In this document: piece after piece, positions 58,144-64,000 of the stretch
Layout of the letters: each line of letters opens with the position of its first letter
How positions within the stretch are numbered: position 1 is the first letter of the stretch
NCBI RefSeq assembly: GCF_000740895.1
Contig: NC_025261.1
Location: 1,860,001 to 1,924,000 of the forward strand
From: Theileria orientalis strain Shintoku
Lineage: Eukaryota; Apicomplexa; Aconoidasida; Piroplasmida; Theileriidae
Reading direction: 5' to 3'
Length of the DNA: 64,000 nt
The notes under the pieces: generated by a model
What the model was told of the DNA's origin: nothing
Databases searched by the model: none
Seen by the model: only the letters and a program-made list of their open reading frames with translations
Program-made: the position numbers and the translations under genes

Positions 58144-58215
58144 AGCAGCGTAGCTCAGAGGGAGAGTGGGGGGCTCATAACCCCCAGGTCCGTGGATCGA
58201 AACCACGCGCTGCTA
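58144..58215 (+). tRNA. Initiator tRNA-Met (CAU anticodon)
   Basis: Cloverleaf read by eye: acceptor AGCAGCG/CGCTGCT, D stem GCTC/GAGT, anticodon stem GGGGG/CCCCC with loop CTCATAA, T stem CGTGG/CCACG with loop ATCGAAA, and discriminator A. A1:U72, three G:C pairs next to the anticodon loop, and A54/A60 in the T loop are hallmarks of a eukaryotic initiator rather than elongator tRNA-Met. No intron. A T4 run follows at once, fitting a Pol III terminator; TAGCTCAGAGG and GGATCGAAACC are the internal A and B boxes. Confidence 0.93.
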
Positions 58216-58315
58216 TTTTGAAATTTATGTGTAAAAATATTATTCAACCAGATAATCGGATTTGTATTACAAGGGTTAGGTGTAATTTCGTATTTTCAAA
58301 ATGGCAATAGTAGAA

Positions 58316-58322
58316 GATTCCA
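58316..58322 (+). promoter_or_regulatory. GATTCCA element upstream of the primase gene
   Basis: Exact match in GAAGATTCCATAG, 107 bp before the ATG at 58423 and just downstream of the tRNA. Confidence 0.35.
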
Positions 58323-58422
58323 TAGTAACAGAGTCGAGCTTACGTTTTTATTATAGTACGTTTATAGACTAGTAAACGTATAATTTGCTATATTGAACTA
58401 ACCAAATAAGTAAAATATTGTA

Positions 58423-60376
58423 ATGTGTACCATTTTAGAGAACTTTTGCCCAGTAAAAGACCTGATTAGATGGATATCATACGAGGGTAGGAATGAAAAA
58501 AATAACAATACCGGATAAAATATTAGTTAAACTTGCAAATGAGCGTTACTGTAAATTGCAAAAGAAATTGAATGACATAGTTGATTATGGATTTATAGAT
58601 TCCACAATTTTAAATAAAAGAGAGATATCATTTACATACCAAAAAGGAGGTATGAATGACGTAAGTGAGATATATGTAAGATGGCAGGTGAGTATAAAAA
58701 GAAATTAGGAAGTTATATAGTAGATATTGGTAGAGAATATGAGAGAAATGGACTTAAACACTCAGTGAGAGTTTAGTGTGTGTGATAATGCAATAAATAA
58801 CAAAAATAAGTAGAGTTTTGATGGGTCAGACAAGTTTTATAAGACCTTATGCGAATTTGACACAGTACCATTTAAGTTTGATATAGGTAGGAGTAGATTT
58901 AAGAGTATTTTAATGTTAAAAATACTATTAGATAGAGGACCTTATGATAGCCCCCAACCCTAGTTAAAAGAATTGAGGAATTAGATAGATAAAATTGATA
59001 GAGTAGTATTGGATAGATATGCAGTAAATAGTGTGGAAACAAAGTTATTAAAAATTACAGGAGCAATATACTCGAAGAAGATAGCACTGATGCACCTGAC
59101 GACGGATTTTAGACCAGTACAGAGAGAACTGGTCTTTGATATAGATATGGACGACTACGATAACTATAGAACATGCTGCACAGATAAAAAAGTGTGCATC
59201 AAGTGCTGGAGATTCATTAAAATTGCAGTGGAGTTGATAACGAGGACGCTGGAAGTAGATTTTGGATTTAAAAACATACTCTGGGTGTACTCAGGAAGAA
59301 GAGGAATACACTGCTGGGTATGCGACAGTAAAGCGAGAAGCCTACCAGCAGAAGGAAGAATATCAATAATAGACTACCTCAACTTAATATCAGAAGGGTA
59401 CACAAAAAAAGTAAACGTGTACGGAATGGAGTCGCACCCACTTATAGCAAGAGCATTCGACGTGTGCTACAGAAACTTCAAGGACCTCCTGGTGGAGCAG
59501 AACCTCTTTAAAAACAAACAGCACGTAAACTCGCTGCTGGACTATATACCTGAGAGGTACGCGCCAGCGAGAAAGGCGGTAATGAACGCAGGAAAGGTGA
59601 CAAGCTCCCTGGACTTTTTCAACTCGCTCTGCGACAGCCTTAACGTGCAGAGACCAGGAGAGTACACGACATCGAAGGCGCACACGAGCGGCGGAAGTGG
59701 AAGAAGCACGAGTGGGATCCCAGGGGGAGTCAGAGGAACGAGGAACTACTTCCCAAGCTTCTTCATGGACATCGTAATAGCATTCTCGTACCCGAGGCTT
59801 GACGTTAACGTCACGAAGGACATAGGTCACTTGCTGAAGGCGCCCTTCTGCGTGCACGCAAAGACAGGTATCGAGTTCATTTATGCAGCAATTACTCAGC
59901 CTAGCTACCACTAAGGCCGGTTATATGGCCAGCGACGATAGGAAGTAGAAGTGTACAAAGTGTGTATATCACTAATGAGTGACCGTTAGGAAGGATATGT
60001 GTGCCAGTGGACCACGAGAATATGGACAAGTTTAACCCACAGAGTGTGCCAACAATAGGTGAGTTTAAACAGGAGAAAGATAGGCAGATATTTAAAAAGT
60101 AAAAGCAGTGGTGGAGGGCAGATACCAGGAATGAGCAACTAATTACGCAGAGTCTGTGTAATTATGTATAAATGGGCCCGTAAACGTAGTTAATACTTGA
60201 ATATAATAAATGTCCGTAGAATCCCTGGAAAATTTCTTTAACAGAGGAGGTTAGTGGAAGAATTAATGACAGATTCAGGAGACCCACAAAACTCACCAAT
60301 ATCGCAGTACGTAGTCTACTTTAGGGAAAAATTCCTAAGCAGATGCATAGTTAGCACAAAAAAAGGTAGGAAGTAA
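58423..60376 (+). CDS. PRI1: DNA primase small (catalytic) subunit, 439 aa
   Basis: Makes RNA primers for DNA polymerase alpha. Seven exons join in phase: 58423-58486, 58527-58687, 58814-58886, 59061-59867, 59990-60058, 60220-60249, 60261-60376. Motifs: LIRWISYEG at the N-terminus, KREISFT...EIYVRWQ, GAIYSKK, then RELVFDIDMDDYD (catalytic Asp pair), the zinc-binding CCTDKKVCIKCW, VYSGRRGIHCWVCD (S-G-R-R-G-x-H nucleotide-binding motif), and HLLKAPFCVHAKTG with RICVPVD. The length is close to the eukaryotic norm of about 420. The start at 58423 is preferred to the ATG at 58493 because only the first joins to the conserved RWISYEG exon. Confidence 0.92.
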
Positions 60377-60555
60377 GAGGTTGGAATGATAAATTTAGGC
60401 AAACACAATGGTGTGGATTTTTGATCCACACAAATTGAAATTTTGAAATTCCATAATTTTTACACATTATTATACATACGCAGTCACTGTGTTTAACATA
60501 AAGGTTGTCTGAAAGATCATAGCTGAGTTGGTAGTACATTGTCTTCAGCGAAACA

Positions 60556-63026
60556 ATGAAGTACGTGGTCGTCATCGGAGGAACCATGAGCGGCATAGGA
60601 AAGGGCACACTGCTGAGCAGTATCGGCGTCGTCCTCCGCTCGAGAAACATCTCAATCTCAGCAGTTAAAATTGACCCGTATCTTAACCTGGATGCAGGAA
60701 CCATTTCACCAAACGAACACGGAGAAGTAAGTGCTTCTAAAATAAACAGTGTTAGGTGTACGTACTCCACGACGGAGGAGAATCGGACCTGGACTTGGGC
60801 AACTACGAAAGATTCCTCAACCTACAGCTGACGAAAAACCACAGCTTGACCTCAGGAAAGGTGTACAGTCGAGTGTTCGAAAAGGAGAGGAAGGGAGACT
60901 TTTTGGGAAAAACAGTACAGGTAAGACAGGGCTCTGAGTAAATGCGAACTTATGAGTGAGAAAACGCAGAAGATGATTAAATTACCCGTTGAGGGAATGT
61001 ATGCAATTTAAAGCGTTGACACACCTTAGCCATCGCAAATATGAACTGATTACTCAAAGTTAACAATTGATTTAGGTAGTCCCACACATCATCCAAGAAG
61101 TGATCAACTGGATAGAGGACGTGTCAAAGAAGAACGTCGACAGGCTGGGATGGAGAGACCCGGAAATGTGTCTGCTTGAAATAGGAGGCACGGTGGGAGA
61201 CATCGAGTCGGAAGTGTACGTGGAGACGATCCGACAGCTTAAGCTGACGCTAGGGAATGAAAACGTTTGCCTCTGCCATCTCTCCTACGTGCCAATAGTG
61301 GGAAGGGAGGACGAGCAGAAGTCAAAGCCAACACAACACTCAGTGAAGGTAACCCGTTAATTTAGCCACTGCTGCTCAACACTAGTTAACATAGTGACTA
61401 CACCACTGTTTCTAGGAGTTCAGCACTGGAAACAGTAGTCTAATGGTGATACAGGCCTTGCTCCAAAGAGGATTACAACCTGATATGATTTTCTGCCGCT
61501 GCCCAAACGAATTGACAGCTGAAACGAAGAGGAAGATAGCCTTTTTTACACAAGTTCACTACAAACATGTAAGTAAAGTAGACGATTACTAGAAGCATAC
61601 GGCCAAATAAGTAGTAGGTATTAATATTGATAATGGTAAAATAACGACCATCACAGGTGATAAGCGTACACAATACCACCGACTTGTACCAAGTTCCACT
61701 GATGTTGGACGAACAGAAAGTAGCAGAGTCGATACTGGAGGTAATTTGACGAATTCATAGCAATCGTTAAGCAATTAGCCCAGTTAACACATAGCATACA
61801 ATACACTATTAACACTAGCAATAGTAGTGCTAGAACGACCTCCTATAGCTAGTGTTAACAGTTTAATAGCTGCTTAAGTTTAAGCCAAACAATTCGATTC
61901 CAATGCCGCCAGAGTACTCGATGAAGCACTGGAGCACCTTCTGCGAAAATCCGAACAACGAAAAGGTCACAGTGGCAATGGTGGGAAAGTACAACGCATC
62001 GACAGACACGTACCTGTCAGTGTTAAACGCACTAAAGCACTCGGCACTGGAGTGTAACCTCAAGTTGAACCTGAAGTGGATAGACTTTGCAGAATTAAAG
62101 GGTAAGTCACCACATTTAAAGATTAGTTGTACACAATTGTATAATAGCGCTGATAGATAGTTAATATGTGGTATTATAGAAGCAGTTACAGCAGCATTAA
62201 ATAAATACATTATAGAATACGGATCTAAGAAGTTTGAGGATAACTTTAAGGGCGTGGACGGAGTATTGATACCAGGTATAGGATTACGTGGTTAATAGGC
62301 AATTTGAGTACTACAAATACAAGTGATAGTTGCCGATACTGTTAATACTATATACCATTAGTGATAGTTGATAATGCGTGTTGTGAGGTAGTGGTAATTG
62401 CAGCATATTGACGGCTCTTAGGAGGATTTGGAACGAGGGGACTAGATGGGAAGAAGTTGTCAGTGAAGTATTGCAGAGATAAAAAGGTGCCGCTCCTGGG
62501 AATATGCCTAGCACTGCAGCTGACAGTAGTAGACGTGGCACAGGAATTTGAACCAAAAGCATGCCACGGAGAAGACTCGTCAGTACCAGCAAAGTATCAC
62601 GCAGTGTCGCTGATGCCAGAGTACGAAGGAAAAAATAATAAGGGAGCGTCAATGAGACTAGGAGCGAAAGAAACTAAACTTATCAAAGGAACAATAGCAT
62701 ACGACCTCTACGACCACAAGGACGTGATAGTGGAAAGACACAGACACAGATACCAAGTAAACCCAGCATACGAAGAAAGACTGGAAAAACACGGAGTAGT
62801 CTTCTCAGGAAGAGACCCAGTCCACAACAGAGTTAGCATACTGGAGTTGAAAGATCACCCATTCTACCTGTGCACACAGTTCCACCCAGAGTACACGTCG
62901 ACGCCAATTAAACCAAGTCCACCATACCTAGGATTCATACTAGCATGTAAAAATAGACTTAAAGAAAGACTGGATAAAAACGGAGGAAAGCTACTGTCAG
63001 GATCGTCATACCACAAAGACAAATGA
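60556..63026 (+). CDS. CTP synthase, 592 aa
   Basis: Converts UTP, ATP and glutamine to CTP. Eight exons join in phase: 60556-60726, 60756-60920, 61076-61348, 61416-61568, 61657-61740, 61870-62101, 62180-62275, 62422-63026; intron 1 is 29 nt. Synthetase domain (about 1-280): [12 protein letters not shown] (P-loop), [37 protein letters not shown]. Glutaminase domain (about 310-580): [26 protein letters not shown] (nucleophilic Cys), and QFHPEYTS (His-Glu pair). The nucleophile elbow reads GICLAL, where the usual form is GICLGM. A signal peptide is absent, so it is cytosolic. Its product feeds the cytidylyltransferase at 27168. Confidence 0.95.
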
Positions 63027-63783
63027 GTAGTTACAATATTAATAATAATAATAAAGTTAATGTTAATAATAATAGGAAAGTTAGCGTATGATGAAGAGAA
63101 TGAGCCAATGTAAGAAGGTTAAATAGTAAGAGTGTAAAATATCAAAATAATTGTATCCATGGAAATAGCATAACAGCTATAAAATAAAAATGTGGAAATG
63201 AGTAGAGACGCGAAGATACAAGGATTAAAAGAATATGGAGTATATAGAAAAAGTGAGGAAAGTTAGTAGGAAAAAAAGGAGTAAAACATAAATAGTATCA
63301 AAAAATAGGAAGAAACAGCATCGCAGATAGCTACTACAAGAGATAGAGACATTGAGAATACAAAGGAAAAAAAATAAACTTTAATATTTAATGTTTTTAA
63401 GAACGTAAATGTATATGTGTGTATAGTAAGAGTGATAGTATAAATATAAAAAGAGAATAATTGTAGTAAATAGTATTAAAACAAGTATAAAGTAAATAGT
63501 AAAAAATAAAAATAATGGAAAAATAAAAAAATAAATGGGAATTAATAGTAAGTAAAAATAAAAAAAGGGTAAAAAATAAAAGAAATTAATAAAAAAAAGT
63601 AAAGGTAAAATAAAAATAAATGGGAATTAATAGTAACAAAATATAAAAAATAATAATATAAAAACAAAAATAGAAACAAATAAATAAAAATAAAAAATGA
63701 AAATAAAATAAAATATAAATTAAATATAATATTGTGTGCAGATTGGGCATCATAACCTAGAATCATAACAAAGTAAAATAAAT
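63027..63783. other. A-rich low-complexity spacer
   Basis: No gene is seen. The + strand is dominated by AAATAAAAATA-like words with few C residues (about 63480-63720). The reverse-strand frame at 63542-63838 is a composition artefact. Confidence 0.55.
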
Positions 63784-63945
63784 ATGGAAAAAAAATTAAA
63801 TGGAATACCAGTGGATAAAATTGATCCACTGGACCCACAAGTAAAAGATAAATATCAAATATTTAAAGAAGAAATCACTAAATCAGCATTGTTATCACTG
63901 AGGGAAAGGATTCCTCAAAAAATACTATATTTTAATAACATACTG
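63784..63945 (+). CDS. Proteasome activator PA28/REG-like subunit, first exon (cut by the right edge)
   Basis: An exon of 54 codons from the ATG at 63784 to a GT donor at 63946; reading on would stop at 63975. The helix YQIFKEEITKSALLSLRERI followed by PQKILYFNNIL matches the first helix of PA28 subunits, which have V-x-x-F-R-x-x-I...A-E-x-L...F-P-x-K-I-x-x-L-N-x-L-L. PA28 caps the 20S proteasome without ATP. Only this block is available, so the assignment is tentative; the rest lies beyond the window. Confidence 0.45.
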
Positions 63946-64000
63946 GTAAAAACAAGTAGTTTAAAACAAAAATAACTTAGACTGAGTACTCTAAATCAGG

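Noticed and set aside
58493..58708. ATG at 58493 as the primase start
   Set aside because: The conserved RWISYEG block lies in an upstream exon (58423-58486) that joins in phase across a 40-nt intron.
59390..59911. 173-codon minus-strand frame opposite the primase
   Set aside because: The + strand carries all primase motifs in this interval; the antisense frame has no domain.

Overview
The window looks like nuclear DNA of an apicomplexan piroplasm, most likely a Theileria species of the T. orientalis type. The evidence is: AT-rich DNA with genes only a few hundred bases apart on both strands; many short GT-AG introns, some of only 29-40 nt; five proteins built from FAINT (DUF529) modules, a family expanded in Theileria; a eukaryotic initiator tRNA; and a secreted single-strand DNA-binding protein of plastid type. 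I saw no bacterial operons, insertion sequences, CRISPR arrays or transposons. Most housekeeping genes are split, so exons were joined by hand from splice sites, reading phase and family similarity.

Layout. 0-8.5 kb: an OTU-type protease (partial, -), a C-terminally anchored orphan membrane protein (-), a 45-residue micro-gene (-), a long coiled-coil protein with a PH-like C-terminus (-), PIG-H (+) and dolichol-phosphate mannose synthase (-). 9.6-24.8 kb: a head-to-tail array of four large secreted FAINT proteins (+), with starts about 3.8-4.1 kb apart. 25.5-26.6 kb: an Ala/Gly/Pro/Val-rich repeat protein (-). 27-36 kb: choline-phosphate cytidylyltransferase with two CT domains (-), a short Prp40 (-), alpha-SNAP (-) and phosphatidylinositol synthase (-). 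36.5-38.1 kb: tRNA m1A58 methyltransferase catalytic subunit (+). 38.7-42.6 kb: a small membrane-anchored FAINT protein and a cathepsin C-like dipeptidyl aminopeptidase (+). 43-45.7 kb: an RBM22/Slt11-like zinc-finger protein without an RRM (-) and an EF-hand-like protein (+). 45.8-48.4 kb: a large relative of the orphan membrane protein (-). 48.5-50.0 kb: an extremely AT-rich, gene-free block, a centromere candidate. 50-56.4 kb: a Myb-repeat protein, a CMGC-like kinase and an SRP-receptor-beta/Arf-like GTPase (all -). 57-64 kb: plastid-type SSB (+), initiator tRNA-Met (+), primase small subunit (+), CTP synthase (+) and the first exon of a PA28-like proteasome activator (+, cut by the window end).

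Functional links. CTP synthase supplies the CTP used by the cytidylyltransferase (phosphatidylcholine) and for the CDP-diacylglycerol used by PI synthase. PI, PIG-H and DPM1 are all needed for GPI anchors. The FAINT array, the orphan membrane proteins and the dipeptidyl peptidase are the parasite-specific part.

Most unusual signals: (1) the two CT domains of the cytidylyltransferase have each lost a different catalytic motif; (2) an orphan two-member family of C-terminally anchored proteins; (3) a recurrent GATTCCA/TGGAATC element in front of both parasite-specific and housekeeping genes; (4) the AT-rich centromere candidate.
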